A DNA stretch of 5,825 nt, from assembly GCA_007119095.1 (NCBI GenBank), contig SKQI01000154.1:1-5825 (forward strand), given 5' to 3'. A program made the position numbers and the translations under genes. This document shows, in pieces, positions 1 to 5,825 of the stretch (position 1 is the first letter of the stretch; every line of letters begins with the position of its first letter). This stretch comes from Wenzhouxiangella sp. (GTDB lineage Bacteria > Pseudomonadota > Gammaproteobacteria > Xanthomonadales > Wenzhouxiangellaceae). The notes beneath the pieces were generated by a model. That model searched no databases. It was not told the DNA's origin and saw nothing but the letters and a program-made list of their open reading frames with translations.

Positions 1-1051
1 CAACCATTTCCTTCAGCTCGTCGTAAGCACCGAAAAAGTGCTCGCGCACGTAGGCACCGTCGTTGGCCTTGTACTTCTGATAGTCGCCGTCCAGCGCTTC
101 TTCCATGCGCTTGCGCAGCAGACCCTTGGTGTCGCGGGCCAGCAGCGGATCCCAGTAGGACCCCCAAATCACCTTGATCACGTTCCAGCCAGCGCCGCGG
201 AACACGCCTTCCAGCTCCTGAATGATCTTGCCGTTGCCTCGCACCGGCCCGTCCAGGCGCTGCAGGTTGCAGTTGACCACGAACACCAGGTTGTCTAGCT
301 TCTCGCGCCCGGCCAGGGAAATCGCGCCCAGCGATTCCGGCTCGTCGGTTTCACCGTCGCCCATGAAGCACCAGACCTTGCGCTTGTCGGCCTTGGCCAG
401 TTCGCGGTTATGCAGATACTTGAGGAACCGGGCCTGGTAGATCGCCATGATGGGACCCAAGCCCATGGAAACGGTCGGGATCTGCCAGAACTCCGGCATC
501 AGCCAGGGGTGCGGGTAGGAGCTCAAGCCTTCACCGTCGACTTCCTGGCGGAAGCGATCGAGCTGATCTTCGGTAATCCGGCCTTCGAGAAAGGCGCGTG
601 CGTAGATCCCCGGAGAGGAGTGACCCTGGATGAACATCAGGTCAGAACCATCTTCGTGGTCCGGGCCCTTGAAGAAATGATTGAAGCCGACGTCGTACAG
701 CGTCGCGGCCGAGGCGAAGCTGGCGATATGCCCACCCAACTCACCACCGCGACGGCCGGCGCGAACCACCATCGCCATGGCGTTCCAGCGGATGATCGAA
801 CGTATCCGCCGCTCCAGCGCACCGTCGCCGGGCATGGCCTTCTGTCGGTGCGGCGGAATGGTGTTGATATAGGCGGTGGTCAGGTCAAACGGCAGGTGGG
901 CGCCGGAGCGGCGCGCCAGTTCGACCAGGCGCTCGAGGATGAAGTGAGCGCGCTCGGGGCCATCCGCATCCACCACGGCAGCCAGCGACTCCAGCCACTC
1001 CTGGGTTTCTTTCGGATCGATATCATCGGGGTGGGGAACTTGTTGAACCAT
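1..1051 (-). CDS. aceE: Pyruvate dehydrogenase E1 component, homodimeric type (AceE), N-terminal part, cut by window edge
   Basis: AceE is the thiamine-diphosphate-dependent E1 subunit of the pyruvate dehydrogenase complex. It decarboxylates pyruvate and passes the acetyl group to the lipoyl domain of E2 in the cytoplasm. Only 350 residues are present, about 40% of the roughly 887 usual for the family; the 3' part lies left of the window. The start ATG at 1051-1049 is preceded by AGAGGA five bases upstream. The protein begins MVQQVPHPDDIDPKETQEWL, matching the family's DVDP-ETxxWL opening. The thiamine-diphosphate/Mg motif is clear: GDGETDEPES at 231-240 and NCNLQ at 260-264, so D232, N262 and Q264 correspond to E. 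coli D230, N260 and Q262. Active-site histidines H108 (in GGH) and H144 (in GHSSPG) correspond to E. coli H106 and H142. No frameshift is seen. The direction matches maeB, with a 143-bp gap. The identification rests on remembered family sequence and is very firm. Confidence 0.97.
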   Translation of the reverse strand, partial: MVQQVPHPDDIDPKETQEWLESLAAVVDADGPERAHFILERLVELARRSGAHLPFDLTTAYINTIPPHRQKAMPGDGALERRIRSIIRWNAMAMVVRAGRRGGELGGHIASFASAATLYDVGFNHFFKGPDHEDGSDLMFIQGHSSPGIYARAFLEGRITEDQLDRFRQEVDGEGLSSYPHPWLMPEFWQIPTVSMGLGPIMAIYQARFLKYLHNRELAKADKRKVWCFMGDGETDEPESLGAISLAGREKLDNLVFVVNCNLQRLDGPVRGNGKIIQELEGVFRGAGWNVIKVIWGSYWDPLLARDTKGLLRKRMEEALDGDYQKYKANDGAYVREHFFGAYDELKEMV

Positions 1052-1056
1052 GCCTG

Positions 1057-1062
1057 TCCTCT
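1057..1062 (-). promoter_or_regulatory. Ribosome binding site of aceE
   Basis: AGAGGA on the minus strand lies five bases before the ATG at 1051. It supports that ATG as the aceE start, which also fits the conserved N-terminus. Confidence 0.75.
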
Positions 1063-1093
1063 GGCGAGCCTGATCGTTGAAGGGTAACGGCCT

Positions 1094-1121
1094 ATTGTAC
1101 CGACTGGCTCCCCGCTTGCAC
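1094..1121 (-). promoter_or_regulatory. Candidate sigma-70 promoter of aceE
   Basis: Read on the minus strand, TACAAT (1099-1094) matches the -10 consensus at 5 of 6 bases. It follows GTGCAA (1121-1116), a weak -35 with 3 of 6 matches, across a 16-bp spacer. Transcription would begin near 1087, giving a leader of about 36 bases before the aceE ATG. The rest of the maeB-aceE gap (1052-1194) shows no GC-rich hairpin with a T-run, so I see no intrinsic terminator for maeB. I also see no clear PdhR-type operator (ATTGGT...ACCAAT). Read-through from maeB remains possible. Confidence 0.35.
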
Positions 1122-1194
1122 GTTGGCTGGAGCGACCCTGATGCGTTGACCTGTGGCTCCGTGACCGTGCGGCCATTTCACCCAATGCCGCGAT

Positions 1195-3504
1195 TCAGTC
1201 AAACAGCTTGGCGGTGCCGTTTTGACGACGCTGGTGTTGCAGCGCATCAACCACGGCAATGGCCGTCATGTTGACCACCCGACGTACGGTGGCCGACGGC
1301 GTCAGCACATGAGCGGGGCGCCCCACCCCCATCAGCATCGGCCCGATAGTGACCGCCTTGCCGATGATTCGCGCCATGTTGAAGGCGATATGAGCCGCGT
1401 CCTGGTCAGGCATGATCAGCAGGTTGGCCGGGCCCTTGAGCAGCGAGTCAGGCAGGGCGCGCTCGCGAATGGCCGGCATCAGCGCCGCATCGGCTCGCAT
1501 TTCACCTTCGATCTCCAGGTCTGGAGCGCGCTCGCGAATCAGGCGAAAGGCCTGGCGCATCTTGGCCGCCTGGACATCAACATGACTGCCGAACGAGGAG
1601 TGCGACACCAGCGCCACTTTCGGCGTTATGCCGAACATGCGCACCCGCTCGGCAGCCATCAACGTCAGCTCCGCGAGCTGTTCTGCCGATGGATCCGGGT
1701 TGACGTGCGTGTCGCAGACAAACAAGGTCTCGGAGTCGGTTGCCATGCATGACAAGGCACCCAGCGTTTGGCGCCCGGGCTGCAGCCCCAGCACCTCGGT
1801 GACATATTTCAGCTTCTTGTGATATTGACCGACGACACCACAGATCAGCGCGTCGGCTTCATCGCGGTAGACCATCAGTGCAGCAATCACCGTATTGCGG
1901 GTGCGCACAATCGCCTTGGCGGAATCCGGCGTTACGCCGCGCCGGCAGGCGATAGCGTGGAAGGTCTGCCAATAGTCCCGAAAGCGCGGATCAGACTCAG
2001 GATTGACCAACTCGAAATCGCGGCCCGGCCTGATCCTCAACCCGGCTCGCTCAATGCGCATCTCCACCACCGCCGGCCGACCGATCAGAATCGGCTTGGC
2101 CAGGCCATCGTCGCAAATGGTCTGGATCGCGCGCAGCACGGTCTCTTCTTCACCTTCCGCGAAAACCACCCGCTGCGGATCCTTGCGGGCTGCCTCAAAC
2201 ACCGGCTTCATCACCAGGCCGGAACGGTAAACATATTGACTCAAGCGTTCGCGATAAGCTTCGATATCCTCCAACGGCCGAGTAGCCACGCCGGAGTCCA
2301 TCGCCGCCTTGGCTACCGCCGGTGCAACCTGCACCAGCAATCGCGGATCGAAAGGCTGGGGAATCAGGTAATCCGGGCCAAAAGTCGGCACTTGACCACC
2401 ATAAGCCTGGGCGGCTACATCAGAGGCCTCCATACGCGCTAGCTCGGCAATGGCATGGACGCAGGCCATTTTCATTTCATCGTTGATCGCGGTGGCACCC
2501 ACGTCCAACGCACCGCGGAATATATAAGGGAAACATAAGACATTATTGACCTGGTTCGGATAGTCCGAACGGCCGGTGGCAATCAGGGCATCGGCACGCG
2601 CCTCACGTGCCTCATCCGGCATGATCTCAGGCACCGGATTGGCCAGGGCCAGGATGATGGGCCGTTCGGCCATCGCCTTGACCATCTCCGGCTTGAGCAC
2701 CCCCGGCGCGGAGACACCGAGGAACACATCGGCACCGCCAATCACCTCCCCCAGGCTGCGTGCATTGGTATCGGTGGCATAACTGGCCTTGCGCGGGTCC
2801 ATGTCTAACTCGCGGCCCTTGTAGACCACGCCTTCGCGATCACAAACAACCACGTTTTCACGTTTCAGACCCAGGGTGACCAGCAAATCCAGGCAGGCCA
2901 TGCCAGCGGCACCGGCGCCCGAGGCCACCAGGCGGACATCTTCAATATTCTTTTCGGCCAGCTCCAGTGCGTTGATCAGAGCGGCAGCCGTGATAATGGC
3001 CGTGCCATGCTGGTCATCATGAAAGACCGGAATATTCATCCGGTCCTTCAGCGCTTCTTCAACCTGGAAGCATTCGGGTGCCTTGATGTCTTCCAGATTG
3101 ATCCCGCCAAAGGTTGGCTCCAGCGAGGCAATGATGTCGATCAGCTTGTCCGGGTCTTTCTCATCGATCTCGATATCGAACACGTCGATGCCGGCAAACT
3201 TCTTGAACAGAACACCCTTGCCCTCCATCACCGGCTTGGCTGCCAGCGGCCCGATATCGCCCAGCCCCAGCACCGCCGTGCCATTGCTGATCACCCCAAC
3301 CAGATTGCCGCGCACGGTGAATTCGCGCGCGGAATCGGGATTTTCATGAATCGCCTCCGAGGCCGCCGCCACCCCTGGTGAGTAGGCCAGGGCCAGATCC
3401 TTGGCGGTGGTCAGCGCCTTGGTCGGATAAATCCGGAACTTGCCCGGAATCGGCTGGCGATGGTAATCCAGCGCCTGTTCACGGAACTTGTCTTTGTCGG
3501 TCAT
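1195..3504 (-). CDS. maeB: NADP-dependent malic enzyme with C-terminal phosphotransacetylase-like domain (MaeB)
   Basis: MaeB oxidatively decarboxylates malate to pyruvate and CO2 in the cytoplasm, yielding NADPH. The 769 residues match the family (E. coli about 759). The malic enzyme N domain covers roughly 15-155, with the proton-donor tyrosine Y41 in AYSPGV and the probable catalytic lysine K96 in PVMEGKGVLFKKFAGID. Metal ligands are in NLEDIKAPE (E138, D139) and FHDDQHGT (D163/D164). The dinucleotide-binding domain follows, with SGAGAAG at 195-201, and NPVPEIMP and RSDYPNQVNN further on. From about 435 a phosphotransacetylase-like domain begins (VVFAEGEEETVLRA; later LVSHSSFGS at 632-640). 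It lacks the DLSRG-type active-site segment of true Pta (VLTPSATVR at 733-741 instead), so it is probably regulatory; in E. coli this domain mediates acetyl-CoA inhibition. The ATG at 3504 gives the normal N-terminus, but no convincing Shine-Dalgarno precedes it and no other in-frame ATG lies before the upstream stop. The gene is intact. Confidence 0.97.
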   Translation of the reverse strand: MTDKDKFREQALDYHRQPIPGKFRIYPTKALTTAKDLALAYSPGVAAASEAIHENPDSAREFTVRGNLVGVISNGTAVLGLGDIGPLAAKPVMEGKGVLFKKFAGIDVFDIEIDEKDPDKLIDIIASLEPTFGGINLEDIKAPECFQVEEALKDRMNIPVFHDDQHGTAIITAAALINALELAEKNIEDVRLVASGAGAAGMACLDLLVTLGLKRENVVVCDREGVVYKGRELDMDPRKASYATDTNARSLGEVIGGADVFLGVSAPGVLKPEMVKAMAERPIILALANPVPEIMPDEAREARADALIATGRSDYPNQVNNVLCFPYIFRGALDVGATAINDEMKMACVHAIAELARMEASDVAAQAYGGQVPTFGPDYLIPQPFDPRLLVQVAPAVAKAAMDSGVATRPLEDIEAYRERLSQYVYRSGLVMKPVFEAARKDPQRVVFAEGEEETVLRAIQTICDDGLAKPILIGRPAVVEMRIERAGLRIRPGRDFELVNPESDPRFRDYWQTFHAIACRRGVTPDSAKAIVRTRNTVIAALMVYRDEADALICGVVGQYHKKLKYVTEVLGLQPGRQTLGALSCMATDSETLFVCDTHVNPDPSAEQLAELTLMAAERVRMFGITPKVALVSHSSFGSHVDVQAAKMRQAFRLIRERAPDLEIEGEMRADAALMPAIRERALPDSLLKGPANLLIMPDQDAAHIAFNMARIIGKAVTIGPMLMGVGRPAHVLTPSATVRRVVNMTAIAVVDALQHQRRQNGTAKLFD

Positions 3505-3541
3505 GATGGCGTTAGGGCCTGAAGATCTGGCTAGGTCTAAG

Positions 3542-3576
3542 GGCTAGGAACAAGGTACAAGGTTCAAGGTTCAAGG
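3542..3576. repeat. Diverged heptamer array, CAAGG type (left arm)
   Basis: Five consecutive 7-bp units on the plus strand: GGCTAGG, AACAAGG, TACAAGG, TTCAAGG, TTCAAGG. The first is the most diverged. On the minus strand they read CCTTGAA, CCTTGAA, CCTTGTA, CCTTGTT, CCTAGCC, so they share the CCTTG core of the larger array to the right but in the opposite orientation. The two arrays are in the same 7-bp phase: positions 3577-3590 are exactly two heptamers (AAAACCA, GCAAGCC). Confidence 0.85.
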
Positions 3577-3590
3577 AAAACCAGCAAGCC

Positions 3591-3681
3591 TTGCTCCTTG
3601 CTCCTTGCTCCTTGCTCCTTGCTCCTTGCTCCTTGCTCCTTGCTCCTTGCTCCTTGCTCCTTGCTCCTTGCTCCTTGAACC
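3591..3681. repeat. Perfect heptamer tandem array, 12 x TTGCTCC plus one variant unit (right arm)
   Basis: TTGCTCC is repeated 12 times without error from 3591 to 3674, followed by a variant unit TTGAACC (3675-3681) resembling the units of the left array. It lies wholly between the aldolase stop and the maeB start. On the minus strand, the sense of both genes, it reads GGAGCAA repeated. The length is not a multiple of three and it is not part of a real gene; its plus-strand translation (LLAPCSL repeats) is an artefact. Perfect identity between units suggests recent expansion and a likely variable copy number. I see no CRISPR-like spacers. Confidence 0.97.
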
Positions 3682-3682
3682 T

Positions 3683-3700
3683 GCGCAGCGCTAGCTGCGC
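3683..3700. repeat. GC-rich stem-loop over the aldolase stop codon
   Basis: Arms GCGCAGC (3683-3689) and GCTGCGC (3694-3700) form a perfect 7-bp stem with a 4-base loop GCTA (3690-3693). The TAG stop codon of the aldolase gene (3693-3691, minus strand) sits in the loop. The stem is followed on the minus strand by GGTTCAAGG rather than a T-run, so it is not a classical intrinsic terminator. It could be an mRNA 3'-end stabiliser or chance. Confidence 0.5.
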
Positions 3701-4716
3701 TCCTCATCCTGGTCCCACTCACCCAAAGCGGCCATGCCGTTCATCCGTGCGCGGTGGAGCAGGACCTGCTGGGCTTCTTCACGATTGCCCTTGGGGTCTG
3801 CAGCCCAGGTTTTCAGGCAGGCCTGCTGCAAGGCACGGCCATAGGAGAAGCTCAGCGGCCAGGGAAGATCGCCGATCTTGTTCATCGCATCCAGGTGGGC
3901 GGTGGCCTCGACATCGCCCTGCCCGCCGGACAGAAACACAATGCCGGCGGTGGCGGCGGGGACGGCATTGAGCAGGCAGTCAACCGTGGCCTGGGCCACT
4001 TCATCGACATCGGCGCGATCATCAGCGTCGGAACCGGAGATCACCATGGAAGCCTTCAGCACCGTCCCTTCAAGCATCACGTTCTGCTCGTAGAGCTGGG
4101 TGAACAGTGACTTAAGCGTTGCCTCGGTGACATCGAACGAGGTATCCAGATCGTGGTCACCGTCCATCAGCACTTCCGGCTCGACGATCGGCACGATGCC
4201 GGCTTCCTGGCACAGGGCGGCGTAACGGGCCAGGGCATGGGCGTTGGCGTCGATGCAGGCCCGCGAGGGAATGTCATCGCCAATGGTGATGACTGCACGC
4301 CACTTGGCAAACTTGGCGCCCAGCGCGGCATACTCGGCCAGACGCTCGCGCAATCCGTCCAGGCCTTCCGTGATCTTTTCACCTTCGAAACCGGCCAGCG
4401 GCTTGGCCCCGGTATCGACCTTGATGCCCGGCAGAATACCTGCCTGCTCCATCAGCTTCACCAGCGGCGTGCCGCCCGGCATTTTCTGGCGCAGCGTTTC
4501 GTCGAACAGAATGGCGCCGGAAATGAACTGGCCCAGACCCTCGGTCGTCAGCATCATCGAACGATAATCAAGTCGGTTGGCTTCGGTGCACTCCACGCCA
4601 ACGCCGTCGAAGCGCTTCTTGATCGTGCCACTGGATTCATCAATGGCCAGAATCCCCTTGCCCGGGGCCACCATGGCCTGGGCGGTTTCTACCAGCTGTT
4701 CGAGTTTGTCGGTCAT
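3691..4716 (-). CDS. Class I fructose-bisphosphate aldolase
   Basis: A Schiff-base aldolase that reversibly cleaves fructose 1,6-bisphosphate to dihydroxyacetone phosphate and glyceraldehyde 3-phosphate in glycolysis and gluconeogenesis (cytoplasm). The product is 341 residues from the ATG at 4716. It is homologous to the animal-type enzyme, not to the metal-dependent class II. Visible landmarks, with rabbit muscle equivalents: D26 in AIDESSGTIKKRF (D33), K99 in GIKVDTG (K107), K138 in AKWR (K146), E179 and E181 in VEPEVLMDGDHD (E187, E189), and the Schiff-base lysine K221 in GTVLKASMV (K229). Phosphate-binding segments FLSGGQ (261-266) and SFSYGRALQQ (289-298) are present. The C-terminal tail with the terminal tyrosine of the animal enzyme is absent; the protein ends in a short acidic tail. 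A TTG at 4728 is also in frame, but GGAG at 4726-4723 lies six bases before ATG 4716, so I chose the ATG. Usual names are fda or fbaB; I leave the symbol open. Confidence 0.95.
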   Translation of the reverse strand: MTDKLEQLVETAQAMVAPGKGILAIDESSGTIKKRFDGVGVECTEANRLDYRSMMLTTEGLGQFISGAILFDETLRQKMPGGTPLVKLMEQAGILPGIKVDTGAKPLAGFEGEKITEGLDGLRERLAEYAALGAKFAKWRAVITIGDDIPSRACIDANAHALARYAALCQEAGIVPIVEPEVLMDGDHDLDTSFDVTEATLKSLFTQLYEQNVMLEGTVLKASMVISGSDADDRADVDEVAQATVDCLLNAVPAATAGIVFLSGGQGDVEATAHLDAMNKIGDLPWPLSFSYGRALQQACLKTWAADPKGNREEAQQVLLHRARMNGMAALGEWDQDEERS

Positions 4717-4722
4717 GTTCGG

Positions 4723-4726
4723 CTCC
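4723..4726 (-). promoter_or_regulatory. Ribosome binding site of the aldolase gene
   Basis: GGAG on the minus strand lies six bases before the ATG at 4716-4714. It decides the start: it overlaps the alternative TTG codon at 4728-4726, which therefore is more likely part of the ribosome binding site than a start. Confidence 0.75.
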
Positions 4727-4763
4727 AAAAGGTCCAGTAAGGGCGATGAAAGGTTCGAGCTTT

Positions 4764-4792
4764 ATTGTAGCCAGCCTGTGGAGATAGTTCAG
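4764..4792 (-). promoter_or_regulatory. Candidate sigma-70 promoter of the aldolase gene
   Basis: On the minus strand, CTGAAC (4792-4787, 3 of 6 matches to the -35) and TACAAT (4769-4764, 5 of 6 matches to the -10) are separated by 17 bp. Transcription would start near 4757, giving a leader of about 40 bases. An 8-bp direct repeat overlaps the spacer and lies just upstream of the -35. The weak -35 would fit a promoter that depends on an activator, but that is inference. Confidence 0.45.
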
Positions 4793-4800
4793 AGCCTGTG
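4773..4800. repeat. 8-bp direct repeat AGCCTGTG at 20-bp period
   Basis: AGCCTGTG occurs at 4773-4780 and again at 4793-4800, so the copies are 20 bp apart, about two turns of the helix. On the minus strand they read CACAGGCT. One copy lies in the spacer of the candidate aldolase promoter and the other directly upstream of its -35. Same-face spacing is what a pair of regulator half-sites would show, but no known regulator is recognised and chance is possible. Confidence 0.45.
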
Positions 4801-4809
4801 CTCGAGAAA

Positions 4810-4854
4810 TTGGCTGCCTTACATTTGCAGTCTATATTCAAAAAAGGCTATCCT
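4810..4854 (+). promoter_or_regulatory. Candidate promoter(s) of the exported-protein gene
   Basis: Two overlapping plus-strand candidates are seen in a locally AT-rich stretch. The better one is TTGGCT (4810-4815), 17 bp, TATATT (4833-4838; 5 of 6 matches to the -10). The other is TTGCAG (4825-4830), 18 bp, TATCCT (4849-4854). Either would give a short leader before the ATG at 4879. This region is back to back with the aldolase promoter. Confidence 0.4.
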
Positions 4855-4866
4855 AGGTCAACCCTC

Positions 4867-4871
4867 AGGAG
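4867..4871 (+). promoter_or_regulatory. Ribosome binding site of the exported-protein gene
   Basis: AGGAG with a seven-base spacer before the ATG at 4879. This strong site fixes the start and supports the plus-strand reading over the long opposing open frame on the minus strand. Confidence 0.8.
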
Positions 4872-4878
4872 AATATCC

Positions 4879-5825
4879 ATGCCTCACCCAGCAATCATAT
4901 CTTCGCAGCACCCGCCGCCTGCCCGGAAGTGGAATGCCTTGCTGGCCGGCCTTGGCTTGCTCGCCTATTCTTGCCTGGTCTCGGCCGGAACCATTCAAGT
5001 GCAAACAGGCCACAGCGCACTCTGGCACAACCCGCAGCGCAGCGGCGAGGGCTGGATGCTGGAAATCCTTGACCAGGAACAGGCCAATGTCTACTGGTAC
5101 ACCTATGACGATTTCGGTAATCAGCGCTGGCTGACCGGCCAGGGCTTCATCGAAGGCGACAGCATTCTGTTTCCAGACATGCTGGTCACCAGCGGCGGTC
5201 GCTTCGGCCCAGATTTCGCCCCCGAGGCGGTGGTGCGCGAAGTTGTCGGTGAACTGCGCCTGACTTTCGACGACTGCACCACCGGCCAGGCCGAATACCA
5301 GATGTTCGGCCAGGCAGGCAGTATCGCGATCGAACGCCTGTCGGCCACCATGGCCATCGATTGCCCCCCGTTCAGCAGCAGACCCAGCCGATCCCAAGGC
5401 GCCCACAGCGGCAGTTGGTACGACCCGGAACGCTCGGGCGAGGGCTTCGTCTTGCAATGGATGGATCGCGGCCAGGCTCTGTTGACCTGGTTCAGCTATG
5501 ACACGGACGGCAACCAATACTGGATGATCGGCGTCGGCGAGCTGGACGATGATCGCCGCCTGCAGTTCGGTCTGAATGCTACCCGGGGCGGCCGTTTCGG
5601 GGCCGACTTCGACCCTGACGAGGTCGAGCTGATTGACTGGGGCACCCTGACCATGGACCTGGGCTGCCTGGACGGCACCATCGAATACCAATCCGAACTG
5701 TCCGAGTTTGACAGCGCAATTCAGGATGTCACCCGCTTGACGATGCTGGCCGGGCTCGAGTGCCCATTCTTCATGCCCGAGGTCGGTGCCATTGAAGATG
5801 CGCGCTGGGACACACGCTTTACCAC
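4879..5825 (+). CDS. Exported protein of unknown function with two tandem SGEG modules, 3' end outside window
   Basis: I do not recognise a named function. The 315 visible residues start with a basic N-region (RK at 16-17) and a hydrophobic stretch (about 18-36) ending VSA-GT, a plausible signal peptidase I site after A36. The Cys at 32 is not in a good lipobox. The rest is an internal duplication at an offset of about 131 residues: module 1 about 44-163, module 2 about 175-296. Shared landmarks are W-x-x-P-x-R-SGEG (49-58 and 180-189), an aromatic W-[YF]-x-YD segment with GNQ-x-W (73-84 and 204-215), GGRFGxDF (106-113 and 237-244), and two cysteines per module (C133/C162, C263/C295), each pair a possible disulphide; each module ends in CP. 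The pattern suggests two secreted beta-rich domains. After module 2 the chain continues (DARWDTRF at 307-314), so at least one further domain lies beyond the edge. No functional link to the metabolic genes is apparent. Confidence 0.88.
   Translation, partial: MPHPAIISSQHPPPARKWNALLAGLGLLAYSCLVSAGTIQVQTGHSALWHNPQRSGEGWMLEILDQEQANVYWYTYDDFGNQRWLTGQGFIEGDSILFPDMLVTSGGRFGPDFAPEAVVREVVGELRLTFDDCTTGQAEYQMFGQAGSIAIERLSATMAIDCPPFSSRPSRSQGAHSGSWYDPERSGEGFVLQWMDRGQALLTWFSYDTDGNQYWMIGVGELDDDRRLQFGLNATRGGRFGADFDPDEVELIDWGTLTMDLGCLDGTIEYQSELSEFDSAIQDVTRLTMLAGLECPFFMPEVGAIEDARWDTRFT

Noticed and set aside
410..1087. 225-codon plus-strand open frame
   Set aside because: It lies antisense to aceE, whose cofactor and active-site residues are all intact; its protein has no recognisable features.
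1052..1194. Intrinsic terminator after maeB
   Set aside because: No stable GC-rich hairpin followed by a T-run is found on the minus strand in this gap.
1222..2442. Long plus-strand open frames (1222-1752 and 1768-2442)
   Set aside because: They are antisense shadows of maeB, which is complete and conserved on the minus strand.
3542..3681. CRISPR array
   Set aside because: The units are 7 bp and directly adjacent, with no unique spacers.
3591..3971. Plus-strand open frame starting with LLAPCSL repeats
   Set aside because: It is the translation of the heptamer array continued into the antisense of the aldolase gene. It has no ribosome binding site and no family resemblance.
4717..4728. TTG at 4728 as the aldolase start
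   Set aside because: It overlaps the GGAG ribosome binding site of the ATG at 4716, and the added residues (MEPN) are not part of the family's N-terminus.
4960..4980. Lipoprotein signal at Cys 32 (LAYSC)
   Set aside because: The residues before the Cys do not fit a lipobox well (Ala at -3, Tyr at -2), while VSA-G four residues later is a good signal peptidase I site.
4858..5691. 277-codon minus-strand open frame opposite the exported-protein gene
   Set aside because: The plus strand has a strong AGGAG site, a signal peptide and an internal duplication with conserved motifs. The minus frame is a GC-rich antisense shadow without recognisable domains.

Overview
The window looks like a chromosomal piece of a GC-rich gammaproteobacterium. 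The AceE (homodimeric pyruvate dehydrogenase E1) and MaeB (malic enzyme fused to a phosphotransacetylase-like domain) are both of the E. coli type. The class I aldolase is of a kind I associate with Xanthomonadales-like bacteria. A Xanthomonadales/Wenzhouxiangella-type host is a reasonable guess but is not proven. I see no phage, transposase, CRISPR, rRNA or tRNA.

Layout from left to right. Positions 1-1051 (minus strand) hold the first 350 codons of aceE, which runs out of the left edge. A 143-bp gap carries its ribosome binding site and a candidate promoter. Positions 1195-3504 (minus) are a complete maeB. Positions 3505-3690 are an unusual 186-bp gap filled by phased 7-bp repeats: 12 perfect TTGCTCC units facing a shorter, inverted, diverged set of CAAGG units. 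Positions 3691-4716 (minus) are a complete class I fructose-bisphosphate aldolase gene. Positions 4717-4878 are a divergent regulatory region with candidate promoters in both directions and an 8-bp direct repeat near the aldolase promoter. Positions 4879-5825 (plus) are the start of a gene for an exported protein of unknown function, built from two tandem copies of a roughly 120-residue 'SGEG' module; it runs out of the right edge.

The three minus-strand genes form a same-direction series in central carbon metabolism. Aldolase makes triose phosphates on the way to pyruvate, MaeB makes pyruvate plus NADPH from malate, and AceE feeds pyruvate into acetyl-CoA. The gaps between them (186 and 143 bp) and the candidate promoter before aceE suggest separate control, or at most loose co-transcription, rather than a tight operon. 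The plus-strand gene is divergent and shows no functional tie to them.

The parts least explained by standard annotation are the heptamer arrays between the aldolase gene and maeB, and the duplicated-module exported protein.
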